DNA of 64,000 nt from Isoetes taiwanensis (Eukaryota > Streptophyta > Lycopodiopsida > Isoetales > Isoetaceae): assembly GCA_021234155.1 (NCBI GenBank), contig JAJEKV010000031.1, positions 14,439,748-14,503,747 on the forward strand, in the 5' to 3' direction. The position numbers and the translations under genes were made by a program. This document shows positions 22,990 through 35,324 of this stretch, one piece after another. Positions within the stretch are counted from its first letter, which is position 1. Each line of letters starts with the position of its first letter. Below the pieces are notes generated by a model. The model searched no databases and was not told where the DNA came from. It saw only the letters and a program-made list of their open reading frames with translations.

Positions 22990-25900
22990 ACTATAATTTT
23001 CCCATGGGATTATGCCATAGTTCCAAAGGTTTCTACCACAGTCCAAGGCCTTTTCTAAAGGTTCCTTCAGCTTAATTTTATGCTTTCGCCATGTTTTGTC
23101 ACACCTACCTATTTATCTTAAGTTAGCATGTCAACCTCAACTTTTGATCCCTTTGAATGTTGTCGTCTTTGGCTCCCTCATAATGAAGCGGAGGCACTAA
23201 AACCCCCTGGTCTTCTAATAGGAAAATCCAATGTTTCAATCTTCGTTAGTAACCGCCATATGATTATCCAATTCCTTACCCTCTTAAGAGTTTCGAAGTC
23301 ATAATCTCTAACGGGTCTATGCCGCAAGGAAACGGATCCTCCAAATTTCTACTGCATACTAGAATTGTTCACCGCGTGTAGGGTAACTCTTCGATTATAT
23401 GGACTATTGGTCTATATAACCTTAACCGTTCTGATCAATACACCTCGTCTTGATTTTATCGGGACTTGGAATTCCTATGTACTGCCCTCTTCTTGGTTAC
23501 CCCTAAAGGTATAATCGCCAAAGTCATCGTACTCCTTCTTATCTTCCATCAGGGGACGCGATATTCTTATATATCTTTTCATTCCCTTAGGAGTTTAAAT
23601 AAATGCTCTTAGCTTATAACGTTGAACTAATACATTGGTATCTAGAACCTTTGAGTAGTTAAGCTCTCATTATCGGTTATTCTAATACCGTTCCAACCAT
23701 CCTCGGGATGTTTCTGAACGTAACATCACCGTGTATGCTAGACTTACTCTAGCTATTCTCACTCATTTAAACTTTTCTCGTCTTCCTTAGTACGACGTAT
23801 CTAAGATAATCAACTCTAACCATTCGGATAACTTGAATGCTTATCTCTGGTAAAGCATACCTAACCCAATATCTCGTATATAAGCATATCATCATGCTCC
23901 TTCTGTAAACCTTGTCAAGTAATATTTCCCTCGCCTTGTACGAATATTCTATTATCTTTTAATATGACATACATCTGGATGTCACAATCGACATCCTTGA
24001 TATCCTCGCTAGTGTAGTATGTAATACTACTAAATCCTTCAAACATCCGAAACCACTACGTTGTTATTATGAGATATAGTAACATGTGTGCACCAACCCT
24101 AACTCTTGACTCATATATGATTCATTGGCGTAGCCCTAGATGCTTCTCCTATATATGTTGTGGATTTCACACCACACCTTCTAGACTCTCTATCCTTAGG
24201 TTGCCTTGGTCCTCACGCTCTAGTCATAAATTCCATAGGGGCACATGCCACCCTAAGTTCCTAGTGGACATACTTGATGTCTACTATAGGAATTCTTATC
24301 TTCATTACCTCCGTATTCATATATATGAACTAAAAGTTCTAGTATATACCCTATCTTTTTCTAGCTATGTTCCTAGTAAATGGTCCTAATACACATCTAC
24401 CAACGTGGAACTACTCCCCTGATGCACACACACGATACCAAGTCCAGAGCACATCCTCCTTGGCTAGATGTTCATTGGATGCCTCCCTTCTCCTCAGATT
24501 CCGTGCTTTGGTCTCTTCAAGGTGTCCCTCCAAACTTGGCTCCAAACTCTCTATATTTGAAACGTTGTTTACAACAACTTTCAAGCACCTCTTGTCTTCC
24601 ACTTGTCGTGCGGGTACATTACTTGCCTTCCTAATGTATCATTAGTTCAACGTCAACTTTCCTTCATAGAATAAGCTTCGCCAGAGCTCCAACATACTTT
24701 GTAGCTTTCGCACGGTTGCACCTTTTGCTAGCAATTGTCGCCTTCCATTCTAGCAGTCTTACAGAATGCTTATTCCTCTTTCGCGGGCCTCGACCAGCTC
24801 TTTCACCTTGTGGGAAAACTACGTCCCACACTATTGTCCAGCCTCTTATCCGACGCGTCTACATACCCCCAAGGCATAGGATCTGGCCATTTCTTTAATT
24901 TTCACCCCGCATAAGGATCATGCATTTGACCAACGTTATTAAGTGTATTCACGTGCCTCACGTGGTCTTCTTAGTCGCCTATAATCTTGGCGCCTTTGTT
25001 TCACACCTCAGAACATCAATCTCTTTACCAAACACAATATATGTGTAATTTTATAATCCATAATTTATGGATCAACATCCTCATACAACATTATTCTCAC
25101 CGCTCCACTAATCAAACCTACACTTTTAAAGTGTTTTCCCCTCTCGTGAGCCGGGTACTTATAATCCAGTTCCACCTTGGCATGGTACCTCCTTAACATG
25201 GTCTATAGTAGATAATCATAAACCACTTCTCCACCAGATATATCGTGGCTATATCCAGTCTCCTTCTACATTGAATAGCAACCTAGATGCCGCATCATAC
25301 ATCAATCCTCGTAATTTTTTAAGTCCAAAGATTTCACTTAGATACCAAACATCGTCATACCAATTTTCTCGAGTATCCATCCAAATTAGGGATATCTTAA
25401 CACTCCTTATTCCCAACATTCAAACTTCTACTTCAAGTAGGAGTCCGGACCTCCTCGATTATCATCATCTAACAAAGCTCGTAGGCGGACCACGATGGTT
25501 TCATGCTTCCGCCTGAACACCATAGTCGCGAATCGGCCTTCCGTGATACGAGACGATTGCATAGCCATAGCACCACCGGATGGCGACCGGGCAGTACCAA
25601 TTACGTTGAATGTATACGTCACCGCACTGCACTGTATGTGTGATAAATTTATGAAAATAACAATAAAATAAATAAGTAATTCAAATATAAGAATATCGGG
25701 ACGTTTGGTAAATGTGCAAACATAACCAATGAATTAATATGTGTCCTCAGCAAGTTATTAAACACATAATCAAATATAATAGAAGGGGATAAGTATGTAT
25801 GTCCTACACAAACTCCTAAAGGAATAACGAGACTTAGATAACGTTAACGTATATAGGTCAAAATGGAATATACGGTACAATATATAATTCTATTAAAGGG

Positions 25901-26320
25901 TAACTATAAATGTCAGAGGCATCTAAACACTCACAATAGCAATATATGAGTTGTTAAAATTGTACCAAAATAGGAAAACGAAATTGTAAAGTGAAGGGAG
26001 AATATAATACATATACACACAAAAGTTAATTAGAATGACTTTCTATTAATCAGTGCGAGGTTAATAACTCTGTATTATAATATAACAACAAATGGAAGTT
26101 TTTTTTTTTTTATATCTATACCTGTCTTTAATATATAATCAGTTACCTGTATCTATAGAAAGAATGCTTTCTAAAATAGATAGAGTGTGAGCTCGTCACC
26201 ACGGATGAAACAGTGACACTTCCACAAACTTTCACTGTTCACTTTTAACACTCCTAAACGATGATCATGATGTGTTGCCCTGCAACAACAAGAGTCCCGA
26301 TGCCGGTGACGGCATCATTT
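22990..26320. other. Non-coding interior of the LTR element
   Basis: No recognisable domain on either strand. Short open frames (for example 24069-24389 and 25428-25622) lack family resemblance. Sequence from 25630 to 26200 is very AT-rich. Confidence 0.55.
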
Positions 26321-26322
26321 TT

Positions 26323-26333
26323 AAGGTGGAGAA
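26323..26333 (+). promoter_or_regulatory. Polypurine tract of the LTR element
   Basis: AAGGTGGAGAA abuts the 3' LTR and is the expected plus-strand primer site. Confidence 0.8.
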
Positions 26334-28031
26334 TGTGACGCCCGTGCATTCATACGGTATAATGATGCACGACACGCCACTAGGACATAAGGGGTAATTG
26401 GCTAAGTAGCCGACCACAATGGTTTTATTTAGCTATGTTAATAAATCCATTGTGGATAATTATAAAGTATATAGCCTAATTACCCTAATTAAGCTAAATT
26501 AGTTAATTAGCGGGGGTGCCACTTGGCCCAAATCGATTGGGCAAGGCATGGTTTCCATTTTGGACACCCAAATTAGGGCTTTTGTGCCCCAATTCGAATT
26601 AGGAGCAGCTAGAGATGGAGGAGAGGAGTTCTTTGGCCCCAAAGGAGCAAATGAGCCTAAGGATGTTGGTCGAAATTTAAGGAGCAAAATTTGGCCTAAG
26701 GACTCGCTCTTGAGCCTTAAGGAGCAACCGAGCCAAGGACTGTTGACCTCACCAAAATCACTAAACAACCCCTAGCTGTTGCTACCACCCTTCGTACAAC
26801 ACTATGGAAGCACCCCACGATAACGGGTCCAGCCGAAACACTGGTTGGTAGTAGTTTAGTTGTGAATTCTAGGGTAGCGCCCCTGTTGGGCACTTGTTGT
26901 GATGTTCTCATGCGCTTCTCTCTGTGTTTTAATGGTAGGAACTAACCCTTGATTGTAAAGGTAAGTTCTCTTTATATTCTGATTCTGGTTTGGTTCCTAA
27001 AAAGGATGGATTGATAGTTCTTTGTATGGTATCACTCTGGAAATGGGGGAAATAAGGGCGGGTAGAGACCTCGAACTCATATAATTAGTATGTTCCTAGA
27101 TAAAACCCTGTAATTCCCAATATTGCGGCTGTGGTACAAGAGCCCACCGGTCATACGCCATGGACCGGGCTTAGCACCGCATAAAGGAACACAAGCAGGT
27201 GAAGGGGGTGGGGTCCCCGCACGAACATACAAGGCCCCCGGACTCCTACAAAGGGGCTAGGCCCGATAGCCTGGCCACGGAGAGGGCCTGTATGGGTCCG
27301 ACACTCCCTGGTGTAGTGGTGTGACCCGTGGGGGCACCATGCACTTTGAGTAGATTTAGGGTGAGTAAGCCTGCACGGATGCGGGTCGCCGATGCGGCAC
27401 GATTCTCTAGCTCACCCATGGAACCACTGTGTGATTCTCGAAGGGGACGCTTCCCCTCCCGCCTCATCGGACCAGGCGCCATGAACCGGAGTAGGCTCAA
27501 AGGGTGATACCTTGAACCTCGCGTCTCCCGGAAGGCTATAGCGAAAGCCATAGCGTGAATTGACCCATCCGCAAAGTGTGCAATGGAGGGGCGGATGGAG
27601 TGGTCAACCCTAGCCGATGTTCTATGCCGCCAAACGCCATGCCAAGACTCGGCCCCGCCGATCTCTTGAGGCCCGGCCACCGGTCGATCCTCACCGAGTC
27701 CGAGCCGGGGTAGAACCCGGGTTTGGGTGTTTTCTTAGGTTTAGATGCATATTCTATGCCGTTGGTATTTGGATGGATGCGCCACCCTTCGTGGTGGTTA
27801 TTTATATATGATTTATGCTGTGTGCTAACCCTTGTATTCATGCTTCCGCGACGTAGGAGTCCCATTGAAGGCGTGGGCCGAATGACCCCTTCGTGTCCTT
27901 CTTTCGGGCATCATTTCATAGATGGCCCGAAATAGACGGAGGGCCCTGCTCATGGCAAGTTGGTTGCCATGGGAGGGGAAAGTCCCTGTATGTATACAGC
28001 TGGGTGTCGTATATATTCAGGGAGCGTCACA
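26334..28031 (+). repeat. 3' LTR (1698 bp)
   Basis: Begins TGTGACGCCCG and ends AGCGTCACA, followed by the ATTGT target duplication. It differs from the 5' LTR mainly by small indels in CG-rich stretches. Confidence 0.92.
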
Positions 28032-28036
28032 ATTGT

Positions 28037-28985
28037 ACCTGAAAACAACAGCATTTTCATGTACAAGTCCAGTGCGACATTGCCACTCATCAATTTTGCA
28101 TGCATATCTATATTTGGACTCCATATATATGCACTTGGGCTTTCAATATTTGCAAAAGCTTAATTTGCCTCTATTAGACTTCCACAAATCCCAAACAACA
28201 GGATGAGGTAGTCAGCTAGAACGTTATGAAGATGTAGCCCACCTATTATTTTGAATATGATTGGTCAATAAATGGTGTCTTATTCTATGGCAAGGGAAGT
28301 TCCCTGATATAAACTAAAACTCCATTTCCCTTAAAAGTACGAACCGGACATATCCGAACCTACACAAACCTAAATGAGACATGTCTTATTTTTTATAGTG
28401 CGAAAACAACTTCACCTTCTCTCGCTTAAGTGGCACAAAAATTTCTAAAAGTAAGATAGTTGTACGAAGAGGAGTTCAAAGCAGAATAGCCTGCATAGCC
28501 CGCAGGGCATATCTTATATAAGACGGATGGTTCTCATCTGTACAAACGGGATTTTATATTAAAAAAACTTACAAATGGGCATCCTTACATTATTGCACCT
28601 ACATTTTTCAAAACTACCAAAATGCAATAAATTACTATGTATAAAATCAAATCAATTCAATTCTTATCCCATCACCTCAATAAACACCATGCCGGCATTG
28701 TGTGCCCCCTATTTTCTTGATTTTCAATGATAAAGGATTTTTTGCTCCCCGAACATTAAAATTTCTATCTATCCATCCATCCATGATCTCTCATTGCCAA
28801 ATTCTAGCAGTTCTTTATTGATCCTTTAAAAATTTCGTAAATACTAATCCCATCATCCAACTTGTCATGTTACTTGAACCAGAGGTATGCTGACAAACAT
28901 TTCATTTCTAGGGCTTGTGTTCCATTTTTGAATATCTGTGCAATTGCAAAATAATAAGCCACGCTCTTCCTCGACAGTTGCAACT
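28037..28985. other. No gene seen
   Basis: AT-rich sequence directly after the LTR element; the target-site flank. No supported feature. Confidence 0.5.
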
Positions 28986-28989
28986 TTAG

Positions 28990-29345
28990 GTGGAGATAGA
29001 TACGGGATTGCAACAATATCTTAATGGTCGTTTTTCTCAAAAGATATGGGACGCAGTTACTTTGGCCCAAGTGAAAACTGGTCATTATCATGCACACATA
29101 AATCCCACTTTGGCACCAGGGCCCCAAGCTTATTTGCTTGCTTCATTGTCCAGGAACAAGCTTGTAGCTATTGCATCAATTCGCACGGGGTCCCACAGTG
29201 CTACGGATTGAGACAGTAGATGGGAGCTGCCGCAATTGCCGCGAGCGAGACTATGTGCCCAAGGCCGCCATGTGTTATTGAAGATGAAAGCCATACTCTT
29301 ATAAGTTGCCCTCGCTTTTGAGATAGTCCGAATCATTTTTTTCGA
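28990..29345 (+). pseudogene. LINE ORF2 C-terminal fragment
   Basis: The frame from 28990 includes LQQYLNGRFSQKIWDAV, then SIRTGSH. After a shift the sequence gives CVIEDESHTLISCPRF near 29270-29320, the C-terminal zinc-binding block (IEDE-H-L-CP) of plant LINE polyproteins. Stops and a frameshift show it is dead. Confidence 0.6.
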
Positions 29346-29779
29346 CCTTAGCATTCCATTCCACGCTTCCACAACTTCTCAAATAAGCACCATCCGTGCA
29401 TGACTTGGCATTATACATACTTGAGGTTCTAGATAAACGTCTGCAATTACTGAGCCCTCAGTAGTCATTATCTAAGCTTGTCTAGTATCATCATTACTGC
29501 AAAGGTTTTTCCCTTGAAAACCTTTCGAGGCAGGGGTTTTTTAATCCTAGTAGTAATGATTGTACTAGCCCATTGTATGGGTCTCATGACCTATTGGTCT
29601 TCGTGGACGTTAAAAAAACTATTCTATTCTATTCTATTCTTTGATTTGTTCTTTCTTCAGGTTTATAGTTATGGCATTTCTAGTGGCTCAAGCAATATAT
29701 TTTACAAAGCATTTCTTAACTATAAATCATTATTGCTATGTACATGTCTATTAAATGAGCTAAATTTGGAAATGCAGGG

Positions 29780-30320
29780 TTGGAAAGGCTTAACATCCAT
29801 CCTCTTACGCAGATGATGTGGATCTCTTAGCTTACACTTTAGGCGGTATGCAACACCATGTGGATGCACTCAGTAATTTTTGCCAGGATACAGGAATGCC
29901 CGTCAATGTGACGAAGACCAAGGTGCCCCCTATTATCTTCGCATCAACAAAGGCAGCCTTAACTTATCAAGGTCATCATGTGGAAGTAGTACAGACATAT
30001 AAGTACCTGGGAGTGTTCACTACTACCATGTTCTAGGATACTTGTATTCAACAGCGGATGTAGGCAGACCCAAAGGCTCTATATGCAATCCAGAATGACT
30101 GTCAAGAGCAGAGCTTTATGTTTCGTCCACCAGTCACACATGTTCAGGATATTAGTAGAGCCAGTTCTTCTATGTGGAGTGGAAGTATGGGGGGCCGGTT
30201 GTATTACTTACCACCTGGAATGACTTGGAGCAGGTTTAAAATTTCTCTGACTCGAGCATTTAGAGTCAAGTCCATGGCTCCATATTAAATTCTTCTGTAA
30301 GAGACATAGTTCTTACCTAT
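29780..30320 (+). pseudogene. LINE reverse transcriptase fragment
   Basis: The catalytic YADD box is encoded at 29806-29817 (SYADDVDLLAYTL), followed by DALSNFCQDTGMPVNVTKTK and YKYLGVF. After a stop at 30034 another frame gives ILVEPVLLCGVEVWG near 30150-30200, the conserved block after the RT palm. Stops and shifts inactivate it. The zinc-domain fragment lies upstream rather than downstream, so the two pieces come from different insertions or a rearrangement. Confidence 0.75.
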
Positions 30321-30479
30321 TTCAAGAGCAACATTTGAACGTCACATCATACACTTTTAGAGGTGGCCAACATGGAATACACTTGCTTCCAAACCTCACT
30401 ATGGATTTCTTTGCTTTGACATGCACTTTTTGCTATTTCTTTGCTTGCTTGACATATGATCTATTACTAACGTGTAGAT

Positions 30480-32210
30480 AGGTAGATAGATAACTAGATA
30501 GTATTTTTTACGTCATACCACATGGTAGCATCTAATAGAGATCTAGAGAATAGGAGAACCAATTTGAATTGAAGGGATTCTTATTGTGCACGGAGAAAGA
30601 AGAAGATAATTTAGGAAATGGTTCTAAATTTTTAATTGTGCACGTGAGATAAAATAAAATAGAAGATTTTTTAACGTCCACGAAGACCAAAACATGGAAT
30701 AATTTAAGAGCTAAACTTAGGTATTTGGCGATTTCTTAGCACATTTTCAAAAAATATTGGCTAAAGTAAATGGAAAAAAAATGTGAAAATAATAATAATT
30801 TTAGGTTAACTTTTTCCCGGCTCGCACCAAACTTTGCGGTCTTTAATCAAACGCTGGAAAGTAAGAGAGTGAAATTTTTTATTGCTTGTCTAAACCATAG
30901 AAACCTTTGGAAGGAATTTCGAGCTAGTTTAGTTAACATCATTCTAATATATAAGAAATTTATAATTGGTAAGTTATTTTCTAGCATCCATGGAATAATT
31001 TAAAGCCTAGATTTAGATAACTGGTATTCTTTTAAAATGCTACAATAAAAAAGATGACTAAAGCAAATGGAAACAATTGGAAAATGGTATAGTAATTTGA
31101 GCTTAATGTTGGACACACCACATAAAATTTTTGGGATGAATTTTGGGTTAGTTTAGCCACGCTAAAAAGCATGAGAGAAAAAATGTGTAGCATTTGGCTA
31201 AACCCCAGAATGTTTTGAGATTAATCTCTGGCAAAATTAGCTAAAGTCATTACGACTAATAAGAAATATGCGATTAGTAATTTATTCCATGGACCAAAGA
31301 GAGCTAAAGATGGAATGGACGGATAGATGGATAAATAATACTTTTTTTGTCATAGATATGGCCGCATAAGAGAGAGAAGAAGATAATTTGGGGAAATGGT
31401 TCTAAATGTTCAACTGTGCACATGAATAGAATATAACAAAATAAAAGATTTTAATGTCCACAAAGACTAAAGAGAGCTAAAGATGGATGGATGGTATTTT
31501 TTATGTCATGCCACATGGTAACATCACATAAGGATACATATAGAATAAGAGAGAGTTTGGGGGAACGGTTCTAAATATTAAACTATACACGTGTGACAGA
31601 AACGAATAGAAACAGAACGTGACGTGACAGACAATGTGAGCAATAGAACATGACGAGACAAGATAGGGCCGCCACAGCAACCCCCACGAACAAGACGTAA
31701 ATGTAGAATAGAACAAAATGTTTTTTAACATCCACGAAGACCAAACATGGTTAAAGATGGATTCATACAACAGAATAGAACAAAAAAAAAATTAACATCC
31801 ACGAAGATCAAACATGGTTAAAGATGGATTCATACCACATAGTAGCATCACATAGGGATATGGTTAAAGATGGATTCATACCACATGGTAGCATCGCATA
31901 GGGATATATGGAATAAGAGGGAGAGAGAAGAGAAGATGATTTGGGAAAATGGTTCTTAATGTTAACTGTGCACATAGAAGTTTTAGTATCTACAAAGACC
32001 AAAGAGGGCTGAACATGAGATGGATGGATGGAGAAATAGTACATTTTTAGGTCATACCACATCGTAGCATCGCATAGAGATATAGGAAATAAGATAGATA
32101 GATAGATAGATAGTATTTTAGAGAGAGAAGAAGATAATTTGGGAGAATAGAATAGAATCAAAGATTTTAACGACAGAGACCAAAGAGGGCTAAAGATGGG
32201 ATAGAGAAGA
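30480..32210 (+). repeat. Array of a dispersed ~180-270 bp repeat anchored on GATA / TGGATGG tracts
   Basis: Units at about 30484-30715, 31305-31490, 31490-31760, 31766-31990 and 32030-32210 share an ordered set of blocks. These are a GATA or TGGATGG run, then TTACGTCATACCACATGGTA, GAAGAAGATAATTTGGGA, AATGGTTCTAAAT and AACGTCCACGAAGACCAAA. Spacing varies and internal rearrangements occur. There is no protein coding potential. AATAGAATAGAAC-like tracts are frequent. Confidence 0.7.
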
Positions 32211-32640
32211 AGATACGAAGCAGGGGGATAGACAGTGTGTGCCGAATTCCGAGGGACACTAGCATCCTAACTGTTGAAATCAAGAATTTCCGACGTGAAA
32301 AAGAAATTGCAGGAAGTTTTCCGGTCAGAATCTATGGGTTTATTTATATTTTCTCGGATGAAATCTGGATTTTCATAGGCTCTTTCCGCCTAGCTTAAAT
32401 TTTACGGGAAGTATATTTTTTAGGTTTTTAGAGATTGTCCCACACCGGGGATAGATTCGGGGGTGAGGTGTGGATCTAGTCAGGATGACAAATTGGGAGA
32501 ATAGCTTAAATAATTGTAATTGGGAGAATAGCTTAAATTATTGAGGGGAAAACGTGGGGCGAAAGTTAAGGGGAACCAAACGCTCCTAAATTGTGGCCCC
32601 CTTTTTATTAACCCTAAAAGAAAAAGGTTCCTTTTTTTTT
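32211..32640. other. Upstream flank of exon-1 cassette copy 1
   Basis: No coding frame. A short direct repeat of TTGGGAGAATAGCTTAAAT occurs twice around 32492-32540. Confidence 0.5.
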
Positions 32641-32703
32641 CCTTGCATTTTATGCTCTGCCCAGCTCCGGTGCCTCTGATCCGCTCTCAAATCCGCCATC
32701 GCC

Positions 32704-32937
32704 ATGGCCGGGGCAAGCTTTGGCCGGTGCATTGAAATTCTGGACCTCTGCTTCCGTGCCGCTACCAGATTTCAATCCCATTGCCCCCAAACTGGCCGAT
32801 TTTATTATCACCCCCCTTCTTCTTCTTCCTCAGATCTTGATCGCCATCACTTGCGCCAGCTCCAGACTCAGCAGTCGCCCCAGCAGCCGGCCCTTGATCT
32901 GGACCTTTCGCCATTGCAAAATTCCGTTCTTGATCAG
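32704..32937 (+). CDS. First exon of an unrecognised gene, copy 1 (plus strand)
   Basis: The ATG at 32704 begins MAGASFGRCIEILDLCFRAA, followed by TRFQSHCPQTGRFYYHPP, a Ser/Asp/Gln-rich stretch and LSPLQNSVLDQ. It is followed by a donor-like CAG/GT at 32937/32938. The exon is 234 bases, a multiple of three. An inverted second copy lies at 44887-44663; the two match through the upstream CCCAGCTCCGG region, the whole exon and the first part of the intron. I could not find a following exon with confidence and do not recognise the family. Low-complexity leader plus conserved N terminus suggests a real gene start. Confidence 0.5.
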
Positions 32938-33680
32938 GTCGTTTTATTTTTAGGTTAATTATGGCGCTCTGTTTCTTCATTCTTTTTCCTTTCAATTCCA
33001 GCTCTGTTCCTTTTTGTCCTCTCTTGTGATTTTGATTTTTGTTTTGTTATGGATACTGAAGAACTCAATCCAAATTCTTCGTCTCCCTTCTTCCCATTTT
33101 CTGTTTCAATCTATCATCAGGTTTTAGTTTCATAAAGATCCTGCAGAATTCAATCCAAAATATTTTCTTTCTTGTCTTACCATTTCTTGATTGATCTGGA
33201 AGCGAAGGCAGTTTTTTGTCTTTGATTGTTTGCTGTTTTGTTGAAGAGATAACTACTTGCGGTGTGGAGCAAGAATTTCCTGGCACTACCAATTTGGTAT
33301 ATTCTTCAGTCTGGACAAAAATAAGCTTCAAATGATCAGCAGATCAAGACATCAGGAATTGGCAGAGCATCACTTGTCAGGAATAAAGAATTATAGTATA
33401 GCATGGAGGCAATTTGGTGGTTATCAAACAAAGGTATGGGCAAAAACAAATTTGCGAGTGGACCTGTTCTCAAAAAATACGATCTGTTTGGTTGGACAGT
33501 CTTCTGTTCTTGAATAATATACTGAATTGGCTTTTATTTTTCCAAATCTTTATTTTTGATCTCCTAATAATGATATATGGTCCTCTTCAAGTTGGATGGC
33601 CGAATGTTACCTAGTTGCTTTTTAAGCTGTAACTCAAATCATTCTACTATTTATTATCATGAAAGGACCTTTGCTTTGAA
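32938..33680 (+). other. Intron-like sequence after exon copy 1
   Basis: The first ~200 bases match the sequence after the exon at 44663 (both contain AATTCAATCCAAA-type and ACTCAA stretches). An open frame at 33257-33517 has no recognisable product. Confidence 0.4.
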
Positions 33681-35092
33681 GCAAGAAAAGAAATAGATAG
33701 ATAGTATTTTTACGTCATGCCATGCCACACTGGCAACGTCGAGGACATATGACGGACCAGAGATGTAAAGGTTGCTTTTTCTTATGTAGCGTAAAACAGA
33801 AAACCCTCACAATGTTTAATTTTTGAAGTAAAAAACTACCTCAATATTTTTTAAGGGAAATACTTTTTTTTTATAAATTTGCCAGCTCATAAGCACAAAG
33901 ATTACATTCTATTTTTCTATCCTTTCATGGTTGATTCTTTTTGTGCTTGTGCATGTTACCTTTAAGTTGTGCCATACGTCACATTGGTTTATTTCAAATC
34001 ATTGGCTCATTGAATCATTGGCTCATTGGCGCGTTGACTGCTTAGTTAAGTACCAACCTTAAGGAATGTTGGTTAGTTACGTACCAACCTTAAGGAATGT
34101 CTAGTTTCTAAATTCTATTATCTCATTCTCAAGTCTTGCTAGGGACACTATGAGGCGACCAAATGCCATGTTGTCAATGTTCATGTCTTTGCCATGTTGT
34201 CATGTTCAAGTCTTTGCCAAGGTCACTCTGAAAGCCATCAAATGGTCCCCTCATTGGCTCTAATAGGCCTTGAGCTCAAGATTCACAAGTTGGTTTCATA
34301 TGCCATAGTTCAGTTGGCCTCGAGGCCTCATGGGAGACCAATTCGAGAAGGTCCTAGCATTGACAGGAACTCGAAAGAGTATCCTAGTAATGTGCATATG
34401 GAGCACTCATTTCATCCTCCGCTGGGCATCGGGAGTACAAAAAATTAGGTTGGAGATTGCAAGCGATTGCACCACTCCATAAGTGGGAGGGATAGCTTCC
34501 CATAAACTTCCAAATGTTTTGCTAGTAGGTTAGGTTAAGTCGTGGTTAAGGAATATTATATTTGGTATTAGAGCACAAGAATGGCATCAATCTGAGCCAT
34601 CGAATCGACATTCTGGGAAGGGACGAGCCATTATATAAGTGATGGTCATTCTTGTGGCTGTTTATCGACGTCTTGCCATAAGCCCATCTCGTATCTATTC
34701 CTCGACCATTCCATAAGCCCATCTCATCATATGCTAGGTTCTTCATCATATCTTAGCAATCTGATCAGTAATGAATTTGCACGCATCTAAGGTGAGCAGC
34801 TAGAATATTGTTCCTATACACGAGTGTGGGATTGATTTTGGTGTAGGTCCTTTCTAGGATTGTTTGACAGGTACGTGTTCTTAATGGTTTCGCCTTCGTT
34901 TCTACGATCTTTATGTTGTTATTCTATGCTCTCCTTGAGGTGCATGAGGTATTCTCATATCCAAAACTCTTCTTGTTTTTTTGGATGGCATAGCTCTGAC
35001 ATTTTAGCTTCTACCTCATTTTGTTGTTTGATATACTAATCCTTTAATTAATTTGGAATTTTTAGCCTCATGCCTTCTCGATTGGATCTGCA
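33518..35092. other. Repeat-bearing region without genes
   Basis: Contains another copy of the GATA-anchored repeat at 33690-33765, a duplicated ACCAACCTTAAGGAATGT at about 34050-34105, and a PBS-like TGGTATTAGAGC at about 34561. The PBS-like site is followed by a CATCAATCTGAGCCATCGAA block similar to the repeats at 38474 and 38869. No gene is supported. Confidence 0.5.
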
Positions 35093-35312
35093 TGTTTAAA
35101 ATCTAGAAGAACACAATTGAACTCAGATCAATCTCTAGAACTCGTGATCTTTTCATTCATCATTCTCACAATATAGTAAAATACATCCAGAAATCATGCC
35201 TTAAATCCAGTTGAAGGTGGGAAGATCATTAACTCAACAGGAAAAGATAGCCTTAAATTATGGCTGAACGTAAGCATCTAAGCAACTTACTTAAAATATC
35301 AAAATAGGTTCA
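35093..35312 (-). repeat. Copia 3' LTR remnant
   Basis: Shares AATCTCTA-GAACTC, CATCATTCTCACAATATA, AGTAAAATACATCCAGA and ACTTAAAATATCAAAATAGG with 40081-40338; starts TG, ends CA. Confidence 0.7.
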
Positions 35313-35324
35313 AATTGATGACCA

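Larger units (their letters stand above)
17836..28031 (+). mobile_element. Complete-ended LTR retroelement without coding capacity (LARD-like), 10.2 kb
   Basis: Two direct LTRs (17836-19543 and 26334-28031) start TGTGACG and end CGTCACA. They are flanked by an exact 5-bp target duplication ATTGT (17831-17835 and 28032-28036). A TGGTATCAGAGC primer-binding site for initiator tRNA-Met follows the 5' LTR at 19545-19556, and a purine tract AAGGTGGAGAA precedes the 3' LTR. The 6.8-kb interior has no frame longer than about 115 codons on either strand, and I found no gag, protease, RT, RNase H or integrase motif. This fits a large retrotransposon derivative mobilised in trans; extreme decay of an autonomous element is the alternative. 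Confidence 0.88.

Noticed and set aside
20860-25622. Several 60-110 codon ORFs in the LTR element interior
   Set aside because: No gag-pol motif or consistent frame on either strand; typical chance frames.
32762-32995. Minus-strand frame overlapping exon copy 1
   Set aside because: Shadow of the plus-strand exon, which is the frame preserved in the second copy.
34561-34572. PBS-like TGGTATTAGAGC as the start of a full LTR element
   Set aside because: No LTR end CA directly upstream, no paired LTR and no pol in the plus orientation downstream.
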